From positions 1 through 64,000 of the forward strand of contig JALDNG010000831.1 of the NCBI GenBank assembly GCA_024349245.1: a DNA stretch of 64,000 nt. Reading direction: 5' to 3'. The position numbers were made by a program, and so were the translations under genes. This DNA comes from Neodontobutis hainanensis. Lineage: Eukaryota; Chordata; Actinopteri; Gobiiformes; Odontobutidae. Below the pieces are notes generated by a model that searched no databases, was not told the DNA's origin, and saw only the letters and a list, made by a program, of their open reading frames with translations. Shown here piece after piece: positions 50,801 through 62,367 of this stretch (position 1 is its first letter; each line of letters opens with the position of its first letter).

Positions 50801-51717
50801 TTAGAACAGACTGTAGATGAGCTTTAGAACAGGCTGTAAACGTCCAGTAGAACAGACTGACAATTAGAACAGATTGTAGATTTGCAGTAAAACAGACTGT
50901 AGACGTGCAGGTGAACAGAAATCAGAGCAGCAGTAGTACAGACTCTAGAATTACCTTAGAACAGACTGTAAACGAGCAATAGAAATGACTGTAAACGTCC
51001 CGTAGAACAAACTGACAATGTGCAAAAGAATAGACTCTAGAGCTGCAGTAGTACAGACTGTAGATGAGCAAATAAACAGACTGTATATGAGTTTTAGAAA
51101 ACACTGTAGACATGCATTTATAACAGACTGTAGAGGTGCAGTAATACAGACTGTAGGCGAGCATTAGAACAGACTGTAGAAGTGCAGTAGTACAGACTGT
51201 AGAGGTGCAGTTGAACAGACTGTAGACATGCAGTTGAACAGACTTCAGAGCAGAATTAGTACAGACTGTAGATTGTAGAACAGACTGACAATTAGAACAG
51301 ATTTTAGATGTGCAGTAAAAATGACTGTAGACGTGCAGTAGAATAGAGTGCAGTAGAGCAATAGTACAGACTGTAAAATGGCATTAGATCAGACTGTAGA
51401 CATGCAGTAGAACAGACAGTAGAGGTGCAGTTGTACAGACTGTAGACGAGCATTAGAACAGACTGTTGATGTGCAGTAGAAAAGACTGTAGACATACAAT
51501 AGAACAGACTGTAGATGAGCATTAGAACAGAATGTAGGCGTCCATTAGAACAGACTGTAGATGTGCAGTAGTAAAGACTAAAGACCTGCATAAGAATAGA
51601 CTGTGGACGAGCATTAGAACAGACTGTAGATGTGCTTTAGTACAGACTGTAGAGGTGCAGTAATACAGACAGTAGACGAGCATTAGAAGAGACAGTAGAA
51701 GGGCAATAATAAATGTC
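47897..51717 (+). repeat. 23-bp satellite array, + orientation (segment 9)
   Basis: Same family. Contains two tandem copies of a block of about 1.65 kb: 47897-49340 and 49575-51000 (offset 1686 at the start and 1633 near the end, so small indels separate them). A third copy lies at 26230-26344 plus 30066-31170, split by the DNA transposon. Ends at the orientation switch at 51717/51718. Confidence 0.92.
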
Positions 51718-51723
51718 GACATT
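51712..51723. other. Orientation-switch junction, block B copy
   Basis: Same 12-bp palindrome AATGTCGACATT and same flanks as at 31888-31899. Confidence 0.88.
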
Positions 51724-52277
51724 CTGTACTACTGCATCTCAATAGTCTTTTCTACTGCACATCTACAGTCTGAAGTACTGCACTTCTACAGTCTGTTTTA
51801 ATGCTTGTCTACAATCTATACATCTGCATCTCTACAGTCTGTTCTAAAGCATTTCTACAGTGTTTTCTAATACTCATATAGAGTATGTTCTAATGCTCAT
51901 CTACAGTCTGTAGTAATGCACCTCTAGAGTCTATTCTTCTGCACATTGTCTGTTCTACTGGACGTTTACAGTAATTTCTAATGCTTGTCTACAGTCTGTT
52001 CTACTGCACAACTATTGTCTGTTTTAATAATTGTCTACAGTCTCTTCTAATGCACATCTACAGTCTGTTCTAATGCACATCTACAGTCTGTTCAACTGCA
52101 CCTCTACAGTCTGTTCTATTGCACGTCTACAGTCTGTTCTACTGCACGACTATAGTCTATTTTTAATAAACGTCTACAGTCTTTTCTAATGCACATCTAC
52201 AGTCTGTTCTACTGCAGGTATACAGTCTGTTCTAATAAACGTCTACATTCTGTTCTACTGCACATCTACAGTCTGTA
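51718..52277 (-). repeat. 23-bp satellite array, - orientation (segment 10)
   Basis: Same family on the minus strand; nearly identical to 31894-32460. Ends in the CTGTA target-site duplication of the solo LTR. Confidence 0.92.
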
Positions 52278-52640
52278 TGTTATAGGAATATTTTATATCC
52301 ATATATTTAACCAGAGAGAAAGCGGAGACCGATTATAATTTAACAAGCAATGGCCAAAAATTAATCCTTGCAAGGAGAAGCAAAGCAGCACAATATTACA
52401 GCGGAAGGTTTGCTTAAAGATGTAAACATAAAATGGGATTATATACAACACAGTGACGTCCCTGGTGAGAGGCGTTCACAATGGTCCAGGAGCAGAAGTC
52501 CGTGACAAGCCATGTCTCAGTCCTGTTATGTCTACTTAATGCTTGGATTAGCACGAAGGGCATGACATGAATTTGACATGACCTGAGGAGAACTATAAGT
52601 CCCAGTAACAATAAACATTAAAATTAAAATTATTATAACA
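52278..52640 (-). mobile_element. Solo LTR of the retrovirus-like family
   Basis: 363 bp, same ends (TGTTATAGG...ATTATAACA) and same orientation as the LTRs of 41232-47896, with a perfect 5-bp target-site duplication CTGTA (52273-52277, 52641-52645). It differs from those LTRs at many more sites than they differ from each other (for example GAGAAAGCGG versus GAGACACGG), so it is an older insertion or another subfamily. The paralogous site near 32465 is empty. Confidence 0.87.
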
Positions 52641-55600
52641 CTGTACAACTACACTTCTACAGTCTGTATAATGCTCGTTTGCAGTCTGTATTACTGCACC
52701 TCAACAGTTTGTTCTACTGCACATCTACAGTCTGTTCTACTGCTTGTCTACAATCTGTTCTACTGCACGACTATTGTCTGTTTTAATAATTGTCTACAGT
52801 CTCTTCTAATGCACATCTACAGTCTGTTCTAATGCACATCTACAATCTGTTCTAATGGACATCTACAGTCTGTTCTAATAATTGTCTAGAGTCCGTTCTA
52901 CTGCACATCTACTCTCTGTTCTAATAATTATCAACATTCTGTACTACTGCACATCTACAGTCTGTTCTAATGCACATCTACAGTCTGTTCTAATGCAAGT
53001 CTACAATCTGTACTACTGCTCATCTACAGTCTGATCTACTGCACGTCTATAGTCTGTACAACTGCACCTCTACAGTCTGTTCTACTGCATGTCTACAGTC
53101 TGTTCTAATGCCAGTTTACAGTCTGTACCACTGCTCCACTGCAGTTTATTCTACTGCACGTCTACAGTCTGTTTTACTCCACATCTATAGTCTGTTCTAA
53201 TGCACATCTACATTATGTTCTAATGCAAGTCTACAGTCTGTTCTACTGCATGTCTATAGTCTGTTTAACTGCACATCTACAATCTGGTCTAATTGTCAAT
53301 CTGTTCTACTGGACATTTACAGTCTGTTCTAAAGCTCGTCTACAGCCTGTTCTAAAGCCAATCTAGAGTCTGTACTACTGCTGCTCTGAAGTCTGTTAAA
53401 TTGCAGTCTGTTTTTTGCAGGTCTTTAATATATATATATTACTACACATCTACAGTCTCTTCTACTGCACGTCTACTGTCTGTTCAACTGCACCACAACA
53501 GTCTGTTCTAATGCCAGTTTACAGGCTGTACCTCTGCTCTACTGCAGTCTGTTCTACTGCACGTCTACAGTCTGTTTTACTGCACATCTACATTCTGTTC
53601 TAATGCACTTCTACAGTATGTTCTAAAGCAAGTCTACAGTCTGTTGTACTGCACGTCTACAGTCTGTTATACTGCACATCTACAGTCTGTTCTAATGCAC
53701 ATCTACAGTCTGTTCTAATGCACATCTACAGTCTGTTCTAATAATAGTCTATAGTCTGTACTACTGCTCATCTACAGTCTGTTCTACTGCACGTCTACAG
53801 TCTGTTCAACTGCACTTAAACAGTCTGTTCTAATGCCAGTTTACAGTCTGTACCTCGGCTCTACCGCAGTCTGTTCTACTATATGTCTACAGTCTGTTTT
53901 ACTGCACATCTAAAGTCTCTACTAATGCACTTCTAAAGTCTGTTCTAATGCACATCTACAGTCTGTACTACTGCTCATCTACGGTATGTTCTACTGCAGG
54001 TCTACAGTCTGTTCTAATAATCTACAGTCTGTTCTAATGCACATCTACAGTCTTTTCTAATGCATGTCTACAGTCTGTTCTACTGCATGTTTACAGTCTG
54101 TTCTACAGTGTGTCTTTAGTCTGTTCTACTGCACGTCTTCAGTCTGCTCTATTGCAAGTCTACAGTCTGTTTTACTGCACATCTACAGTCTGTTCTAATG
54201 CACATTTACAGTCTGTTCCTATGCAAGTATACAGTCTGTACTACTGCTCAACTACAGTCTGTTCTACTGCACGTCTACAGTCTGTTCTACTGCACCTCTA
54301 CAGTCTGTTGTAAAGCATTTCTATTAGTGTTTTCTAATACTAATATACAGTCTGTTCTAATGCTCATCTACAGTCAACTACTGCACCTCTACAGTCTGTT
54401 GTAAAGCATGTCTACAATGTTTTCTAATACTCATATACAGTCTGTTCTAATGCTCGTCTACAGTCTGTACTACTGCACCACTACAGTCTATTCTACTGAC
54501 GTTTACAGTCTGTTCTAATGCTCGTCTACAGTCTTTTCTACTGCACGTCTTCTGTCTGTTCTAATAATTGTCTACATTCTGTACTACTGCTTCTTACAGT
54601 CTATACTACTGCACATCTAAAATCTGTTCTATTGCTTGTCTACAGTCTGTTCTAATCCCCAATAAAAGTCTTTACTACTCCACCTCTACAGTCTGTTCTA
54701 CTGCATGTCTATAGTCTGTTCAAATGTTCGTCCACAGTCTGTTCTAATGCAGTCCGTGCGACCACACATCTATAGTCTGTTCTATTGCTCGAATATCGTC
54801 TGTTCTATTACCCAATAACAGTCTTTACTACTCGACCTCTACAGTTTGTTCTACTGTTCCTCTACAGTCTGTTCTAATGCTCGTTTACAGTTTGTACAAC
54901 TGCACCTCTACAGTCTGTTCTAAAGCCTGTCTACAGTGTTTTCTAATACTCATCTACAGTCTGTTCTAATGCTCGTCTACAGTTTTTCTACTGCACGTCT
55001 TCTGTCTGTTCTAATAATTGTCTACATTCTGTACTACTGCTTCTTACAGTCTATACTACTGCACATCTACAATCTGTTCTATTGCTTGTCTACAGTCTGT
55101 TCTAATCCCCAATAACAGTCTTTACTACTCGACCTCTACAGTTTGTTCTACTGTTCCTCTACAGTCTGTTCTAATGCTTGTCTACAGTTTGTACAACTGC
55201 ACCTCTACAGTCTGTTCTAAAGCATGTCTACAGTGTTTTCTAATACTCATCTACAGTCTGAGCTAATGCTCATCTACAGTCTGTACTACTGCACCTCTAG
55301 AATCTATTATTCTGCACATTGACAGTCTGTTCTACTAGACGTTTACAGTCTATTCTAATGATAGTCTACAGTCTGTTCTACAGCCAATCTAGAATCTGTA
55401 CTACTGCTGCTCTAAAGACTGATCAACTGCACGTCTACAGTCTGTTAAACTGCACCTTCACAGTCTGTTCTATTGTACATCTACAGTCTGTTCTAATGCA
55501 CATCTACAGTCTTTTCTAATGCAAGTCGACAGTCTGAACTACTACTTGTCTAGAGTCTGTACTACTGCACCTCTACAGTCTGTTCTAAAATTATGTCTAC

Positions 55601-56500
55601 AGTCTATTCTAATACTCATATACAGTCTGTTCTATTTCTCGTGTACAGTCTGTAGTTAAGCACCTTTAAAGTCTATTCTTCTGCAGCATCATCAGTCTGT
55701 TCTACTGCAAGTCTACAGTCTGTTCTAATAATTGTCTACAGTCCGTTCTACTGCACGTCTACAGTCCTTTCTAATAATTGTCGACAGTCTATACTACTGC
55801 AGCTCTACAGTCTTCTTCTGCGCATCTACAGTCTGTTCTAATGCTCGTCTATAGTCTGAACAGACTGCACCTCTACAGTCTGTTCTAAAGCATGTCTAGA
55901 GTATTTTCTAATACTCATATATAGTCTGTTCTAATGCTAGTCTATAGTCTGAACTACTGCACCTCTACAGTCTGTTCTAAAGCATGTCTAGAGTGTTTTC
56001 TAATACTCATATACAGTCTGTTCTAATGCACGTTTACAGTCTGTACTAGTGCATCTCTACAGTCTATTCTTCTGCACATTGTCAGTCTGTTCTACTGGGC
56101 GTTTACAGTCTGTTCTAATGCTCGTCTACAGTCTGTTCTAAAGCCAATCTAGAGTCTGTACTACTGCTGCTCTGAAGTATGTTCAACTGCATGTCTACAG
56201 TCTCTTCAACTGCACCTCTACATTCTGTTCTATTGTACTTCTACAGTCTGTTCTACTGCAACTATAGTCTGTTTTAATAGACAGTCTCCTCTAATGCACA
56301 TCTACAGTCTGTTCTACTGGATGTCTACAGTCTGTTCTAATAATTGTCTAGAGTCTTTTAATAATTGTCAACTTTCTGTACTCATCTACAGTTTCTTCTA
56401 ATGGTCGTCTAGAGTCTGTACTACTGGACCTCTACACTCTGTTCTAAAGCATATCTACAGTCTTTTCTAATACTCATGTACAGTCTGTTCTAATGCTTGT
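52641..56500 (-). repeat. 23-bp satellite array, - orientation (segment 11)
   Basis: Same family on the minus strand. A local duplication is visible: 54530-54680 is repeated at about 54980-55110 (word TCTTCTGTCTGTTCTAATAA). A short TA-run (TATATATATATTAC) at about 53433 is the only non-satellite sequence seen. Confidence 0.92.
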
Positions 56501-56533
56501 GTAAAGACTGTAGGCGAGCATTAGAACAGACTG
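56481..56533. other. Second orientation-switch junction, block B copy
   Basis: Arms 56481-56497 and 56517-56533 are exact reverse complements, identical to those at 35412-35464. Confidence 0.88.
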
Positions 56534-58690
56534 TGTAGAAGAGACTGACAATGTGCAGAAGAATAGACTCTAGAGATGCAGTAGTACAGACTGTAGATGA
56601 GCATTAGAAAAGACTGTAGATGTGCATTAGAACAGACTTTAGAAGTGCAGTAGTAGAGACTGTAGACGTGCAGTAGAACAGAGTGTAGATGAGCAGTAGT
56701 ACAGATTGTAGACTTGCATTAGAACAGACTGTGGATGTGCAGTTAGAACAGACTGTAGATGTGCAGAAGAACAGACTGTAGACGTTTATTAGAACAGACT
56801 GTAGACCTGCAGTAGAACAGACCGTAGATGAGCAGTAAAACAGACTATAGATTTGCATTAGAACAGACTTTAGAAGTGCAGTAGTAGAGACTGTACACGT
56901 GTAGTAGAACAGACTGTAGAGGTGCAGTAGAACAGACTGTAGATGAGCAGTAGTACAGACTGTAAACTTACATTAGAACAGACTGTAGATGTGCATTAGA
57001 ACAGACTGTAGACGTGCAGTAGAACAGACTGTGGATGAGCACTAGTACAGACTGTAGGCTTGCATTAGAACAGACAGTAGATGTACATTAGAACAGACTG
57101 TAGATGTGCAGTAAAACAGGCTGTAGACGTGCAGTGGACGAGACTGTAGTGGAGCAGTAGTACAGACTGTAAACTGGCATTAGAACAGACTGTAGAGGTG
57201 CAGGTGAACAGACAGTACACGTGCAGTTGAGCAGACTTCAGAGCAGCAGTAGTACAGACTCTAGATTGGCTTTAGAACTGACTATAGACGAGCATTAGAA
57301 CAGGCTATAAACGTCCAGTAGAACAGACTCTATATAAGTATTAGAAAACACTCTAGATATGCTTTATAACAAAATGTAGAGTGCAGTAGTTCCGACTGTA
57401 GACGAACATTAGAACAGACTGTATATGAGTATTAGAAAAGACTGTAGACATGCCTTAGAAGAGACTGTAGAGGTGCAGTAGTACAGACTGTAGACGAGCA
57501 TTAAAACAAACTGTAGATGTGCAGTAGACCAGACTGTAGACGTGCAGTTGAACAGACTTTAGAGCAGCAGTAGTACAGACTCTAGATTGGCTTTAGAACA
57601 GACTGTAGATGAGCTTTAGAACAGACTGTAGAGGTGCAGTAGTTCAGACTGTAGATGAGCATTAGAACAGACTCCATATGAGTATTAGAAAACACTCTAG
57701 ACATGCTTTAGAACAGGCAGTAGAGGTGCAGTTGTACAGACTGTAGACGAGCATTAAAACAGACTGTATATTAGTATTAGAAAACACTCTAGACATGCTT
57801 TAGTACAAACTGTAGATGTGCAGTAGTACAGACTGTAGACGTTTTTAGAACAGACTGTAGACTTGCAGTAGAACAAACTGTAGGCAGTAGTACAGACTGG
57901 AGAATTCCATTAGAACAGATTGTAGATGTGCATTAGAACAGACTGTAGATGTGCAAAAGAATAGACTGTAGAGGGCAGTAGTTGAGACTTTACACGACCA
58001 TTAGAAAAACTGTAGATGTGCAGTAGAAGAGACTGTAGACAATTATTATCTATTAACAATAGAAAAGACTGTAGAGGTGCAGTTGAACAGACTGTAGATG
58101 TGTAGTTGAATAGACTTCAGAGCAGAAGTAGAACAGACTCTAGATTGGCTGATTGGAACAGACTGTAGACGTGCATTAGAACAAACAGTAAACAACCTGT
58201 AGAACAGACTGAGAATGTGCAGAAGAATAGACTCTAGAGGTGCAGTAGTACAGACTGTAGATGAGGATTAGAACAGACTGTATATGAGTATTAGAAAACA
58301 CTGTAGATATGGTTTAGAACAGACTGTAGAGTTGCAGTAGTTCAGACTGTAGACGAGCATTAGAACAGACTGTATATGAGTATTAGAAAACACTGTAGAC
58401 ATGCTTTAGAACAGCTTGTAGAGGTGCAGTAGTTCAGACTGTAGACGAGCATTAGAACAGACTGTATATGAGTATTAAAAAACACTCTAGACATGCTTTA
58501 GAACAGACTGTAGATGTGCAGTAGTACAGACTAGAGACTTGCATTAGAACAGACTTTAAAAGTGCAGTAGTAGAGACTGTACACGTGTAGTAGAACAGAC
58601 TGTAGATGAGCAGTAGTACAGACTGTAGACTTGCATTAGAACAGACTGTAGATGTGCATTAGAAAAGACTGTAGACGTTTTTTAAAACAG
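56501..58690 (+). repeat. 23-bp satellite array, + orientation (segment 12)
   Basis: Same family, last stretch. It ends in TTTTTTAAAACAGACTG at about 58690 beside the LINE fragment. Confidence 0.92.
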
Positions 58691-59123
58691 ACTGTTTCAT
58701 TGTTTATTTATGGGCCAAAGTACTTAGTAGAAAACAAGAAGAAAGTTTTTATTCTAAATTTTCTTTATGGAATGGTAAAGTTGCCAATTTGGTGTACAAG
58801 AAAAAACAGTTGAAAAAAAAAAAAAGTTGAAGAAAGTGGGTGTATAGATCCTATTTTATTGACAAAATGTTTTGTAAAAAAAAGGTTAGCGGTAGAGTAT
58901 CTTTTTATAGCATAACACACAATGTTCAGTCTTTTTTAATTTTTGCGAATTTAAAAACTTTCTGTGTGAGCCTGATGGGAATGGAAGTTTTAATCTAAAC
59001 ATTCTCTAAAGTGAAAATGAATGAAAATAAAGGTGGAATTGATAAATGGAGGAGATTTGGCAAGAAAAAAATAGAAGATTTTTTTGAGGTTGTAAATATT
59101 TATGTAAAAATCCCAATTGTTAT
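58691..59123 (+). mobile_element. Decayed L1-like LINE fragment (ORF2 C-terminus)
   Basis: Frame pieces on + read YGPKYLVENKKKVFILNFLY, then GMVKLPIWCTRKN, and after a frame change DPILLTKCFVKKRLAVEYLF. This pattern of a helical segment, a TRKN motif and a DP-rich tail resembles the C-terminal end of ORF2 in fish L1/Tx1-like elements. Stops and frame changes show decay. It separates the two satellite families. A purine-rich stretch (58812-58830) and further AT-rich sequence follow. The call rests on motif memory, not a search. Confidence 0.5.
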
Positions 59124-60370
59124 TTCTTCTCTGGTCTCTCTGTGGCCTCTGCCTCCTCTGGTCTCTTTGTGGCCTCTGCCTTCTCTGGTCTCTCTGCCTC
59201 CTCTGGTCTCTCTGTGGCCGCTGCCTCCTCTGGTCTCTCTCTGGCATCCGCCTTTTCTGGTCTTTCTGCCTCCTCTGCATCCTCTCATCTCTCTGCCTCC
59301 TCTGGTCTCTCTGTCTTTCTGTCTCTTCTGATCTCTCGGTGGCCTCTGCCTCCTCTGGTCTCTCTGCCCCGTTGCCTCCTCTGGTCTCTCTGTGGCCTAT
59401 GCCTCCTCTGGTCTCTCTGCGGCCTATGCCTCCTCTGGTCTCTCTGTGAACTCTGCCTCCTCTGGTCTCTCTGTGAACTCTGCCTCCTCTGGTCTCTCTG
59501 TGGCCTCTGCCTCCTCTGGTCTCTCTGTCTCCCCTGCCTCCACTGGTCTCTCTGCCTTCTCTGACTCCTCTACTCTCTCTAACTCCACTAGTCTCTCTGT
59601 GGACTATGCCTCCTCTGGATTCTCTATGGCCTCTGCCTCCTCTGGTCTCTCTGTCTCCTCTGCATCCTCTCGTCTCTCTGCCTCCTCTGGTCTCTCTGTC
59701 TTTATGCCTCCTCTGAACTCTCAGTGGCCTCTGCCCCCTCTTGTCTCACTGTGGCCTCTGCCTTCTCTGGTCTCTCTGCCTCTTCTGGTCTCTCTGTGGC
59801 CGCTGCCTCCTCGTGTCTCTCTGTGGAATCTGCCTTTTCTGGTCTCTCTGCCTCCTCTGCCTCCTCTGAGCTTTCTGTGGCCTCTGCCTCCTCTGGTCTC
59901 TCTGCCTCCTATGCTTTCTCTCATCTCTCTGTGGCCTCTGCCTCCCTGGTCACTCTGTCTCCTCTGCCTCCTCTGGTCTCTCTGCCTCCTCTGCCTCCTC
60001 TGGTCTCTCTGTGGCCACTGCCTCCTCTGGTCTCTCTGTGGCCGCTGCCTCCTCTGGTCTCTCTGTGGCATCTGCCTTTCTGGCTCTCTGCCTCATCTGC
60101 CTCCTCTGGTTTCTCTGTGGCCTCTACCTCCTCTGGACTCTCTGCCTCCTCTGGTCTCTCTGTGGCCTATGCCTCCTCTGGTCTCTCTCTGCGGCCTCTG
60201 CCTCCTCTGGTCTCTCTGTGAACTCTGCCTCCTCTGGTCTCTGTGTGGCCTCTGCCTCCTCTGGTCTCTCTGTCTCCCTTGTCTCCTCTGGTCTCTCTGT
60301 GAACTCTGCCTTCTCTGGTCTCTCTGTCTCTCTGCCTCCTATGGTCTTTCTGTGGCCTCTGCCTACTCTG
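59124..60370 (-). repeat. 27-bp minisatellite array, inverted relative to 1-7590
   Basis: The unit on + reads TCTGGTCTC, TCTGTGGCC, TCTGCCTCC, the reverse complement of the 9-mers at 1-7590. Variants such as a GCCCCGTTGCC spacer (59367) also match variants in the left array (CAACGGGGC near 2447, 3307 and 4675). ORFs of up to 337 codons on either strand are period effects. Confidence 0.92.
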
Positions 60371-60478
60371 CAGTGTTGGGAAAGTTCACTTTCTACAAGA
60401 ACTAGTTCAAAGTTCAGTTCACACATTTAAAAATGGACTAGTTCAGTTCATAGTTCAAACTTTCAAACAACAGAGAAC
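60371..60478. other. Possible DNA-transposon end, unassigned
   Basis: Starts CAGTGTTGGGAAAGTTCACT and contains repeated AGTTCA/TGAACT words in both orientations. This start resembles terminal sequences of common fish DNA transposons, but no matching second end or TSD was found. Confidence 0.3.
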
Positions 60479-61701
60479 ATGGATGCATCAAGCAACATTA
60501 TATATAATGGTCTCTCACTATTTCTTACTGCAACAACTGAAAAAGAAATTATAGAAATTGTTAACAAATGTAAAAGTAAAAGATCTACTGACTGGAATGA
60601 CCTTGACATGAGTATAATTAAAAGTAATAAGGAATATAGCCAATCCTTTAACTCACATATGTAATCAATCTCTCAGCACAGGTAAATTTCCTAAATTAAT
60701 GAAGATTGCCAAGGTCGCTCCAATCTATAAAAATATGATAGTCATCAGTTTACAAATTACAGACCAATTTCTATACTCCCCAGCTATCAAAAATCTTAGA
60801 AAAGATTTTTGTTGCCCGTTAAATGGTTTTATAGATAAGCATAACCTACTTAGCGATAGTCAATATGGCTTTAGAAATAACAGATCATTTTCACTTGCAT
60901 TAATTGACCTCATGGAGGAAATAACTGATAAAATAGACAACAAGATGCATTCCATAGGCATTTTCATAGATCTCAGAAAGCCTTTGATACAATAGATCAC
61001 AAAATACTTCTAAAAAAAATTATACAAATATGTGAGGGGGATTGCACATGATTGGGTGGAATCTTACTTGTATAACAGACAACAATATGTGCAGATGGGT
61101 GAATATAGGTCAGAATGGAGGAGTATAGTATGTGAAGTACCTCAAGGATCAGTCTTAGGACCAAAAATGTTTCTATTATATATAAATGGCATTTGTAATG
61201 TATCCACAAAATTAAAATTTATATTATTCGCTGATGAAACTACAATCTTAGGTTCTGGCAAAGATCAACAGCTTCTTGTGACATAAATCACAACAGAATT
61301 ATCTAAAGTTAAAGATTGGTTCCATAGGAATAAACTATCATTAAATGTATTGAAAACAAAAATTATGCTATTTGGGAAATGTAGAAGGTAGGAGCAAATC
61401 CAAATATTTCTTAATAATGTGAATATTGAATGTATAAAACAGTATAATTTTTTGGGTGTGATTCTGAGTCACAATGTTAGCTAGAGACCACAAATTACCA
61501 ATATTTGTTCAAAAATAGCAAAAAATATAGCATTAATGAGGATGTGTAAACAATTGTTAGATCAAAAAGGTCTTTTTATCCTGTATTGCTCCCTTATCCT
61601 GCCATATATCACTTACTGTGCTGAGATCTGGGGGAATACCTATGATAGTCATTTACTACCTTTATATAGATTGCAAAAAAAGCCATCAGAATTGTACATC
61701 T
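60479..61701 (+). mobile_element. Decayed LINE with Jockey/L2-like reverse transcriptase, 5' truncated
   Basis: Broken + strand frames give, in order, a pre-RT region (60479-60664), an RT start (60699-60995) with PIYK, DSQYGFRNNRS and IFIDLRK, an RT palm (61032-61286) with HDWVESYLYNRQQYV and VPQGSVLGPKMFLLYINGI, and a C-terminal piece (61536-61690) with LPYITYCAEIWG and PLYRLQKK. The catalytic box reads FADE (61227-61238) instead of FADD, so the enzyme would be inactive even without the stops. No endonuclease region is present. It differs from the L2 copy at 18161-21681; within the Jockey superfamily I cannot place it further. Confidence 0.75.
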
Positions 61702-62367
61702 CCGTGGGCCCACCACCTGCAGGAGGAACCGTAAGGGGTCCGGTGCAATGTGGATTGGGTGGCAGTTGAAGGCGGGAGCCTCGACAACCCAATCCCGGAC
61801 ACAGAATCTGGCTCTAGGGACATGGAATGTCACCTCGCTGGCGGGTAAGGAGCCTGAGCTTGTGTGGGAGGTTGAGAGATACCGACTAGAGATAGTCGGC
61901 TCACCTCTACGCACAGCTTGGGCTCTGGAACCCAAATCCTCGAGAGAGGCTGGACTCTCCACTACTCTTGAGTTGCCTGCGGTGAGAGATGGCGGGCGGT
62001 GTGGGTTTGGTCATTGCCCCCGGCTCAGCCGCCATGTGTTGGAGTTCACCCGGTGATCGAGAGGGTCGCTTCCCTGCGCCTTCGGGTCGGGGATAGGTCT
62101 CTCACTGTTGTTTGTGCTTACGGGCCAAATGGCAGTGCAGAGTACCCGGCCTTCTTGGAGTCTCTGGGAGGGTGCTGGAATGTGCTCCAACCGGGGACTC
62201 CATCGTTCTACTGTGGGACTTCAACGCTCACGTGGGCAGCGACAGAGACACCTGGAGGGGCGTGATTGGGAGGAACGGCCCCTGATCTGAACCGAGTGGT
62301 GTTCTGTTATTGGACTTCTGTGCTAGCAACAGTTTGTCCATAACGAACACCATGTTCAAGCATAAGG

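Larger units (their letters stand above)
49702..58560 (+). repeat. Segmental duplication, block B (pair of 30066-41231)
   Basis: See block A. The right limit is approximate: at 58510-58560 the order still follows block A at 40538 and then departs. Confidence 0.82.

Noticed and set aside
17234..52645. Insertion hot spot within the monomer (TSDs ACTGTA, TCTAC, AGAC, CTGTA, AGTAG)
   Set aside because: Several TSDs fall in or near TACAGACTGTAGAC, but there are only five to six events of different classes and this segment is over half of the monomer, so chance is sufficient.
7591..58690. CENP-B box or telomeric TTAGGG as evidence for centromere or telomere
   Set aside because: Neither motif was seen in the monomers. 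Chromosome position cannot be inferred from this window.
59392..60405. 337-codon ORF of SASSGLSVA-like repeats
   Set aside because: It lies wholly in the 27-bp minisatellite; the other frames and the opposite strand are equally open, and it runs into unrelated sequence at its end. A period effect, not a gene.
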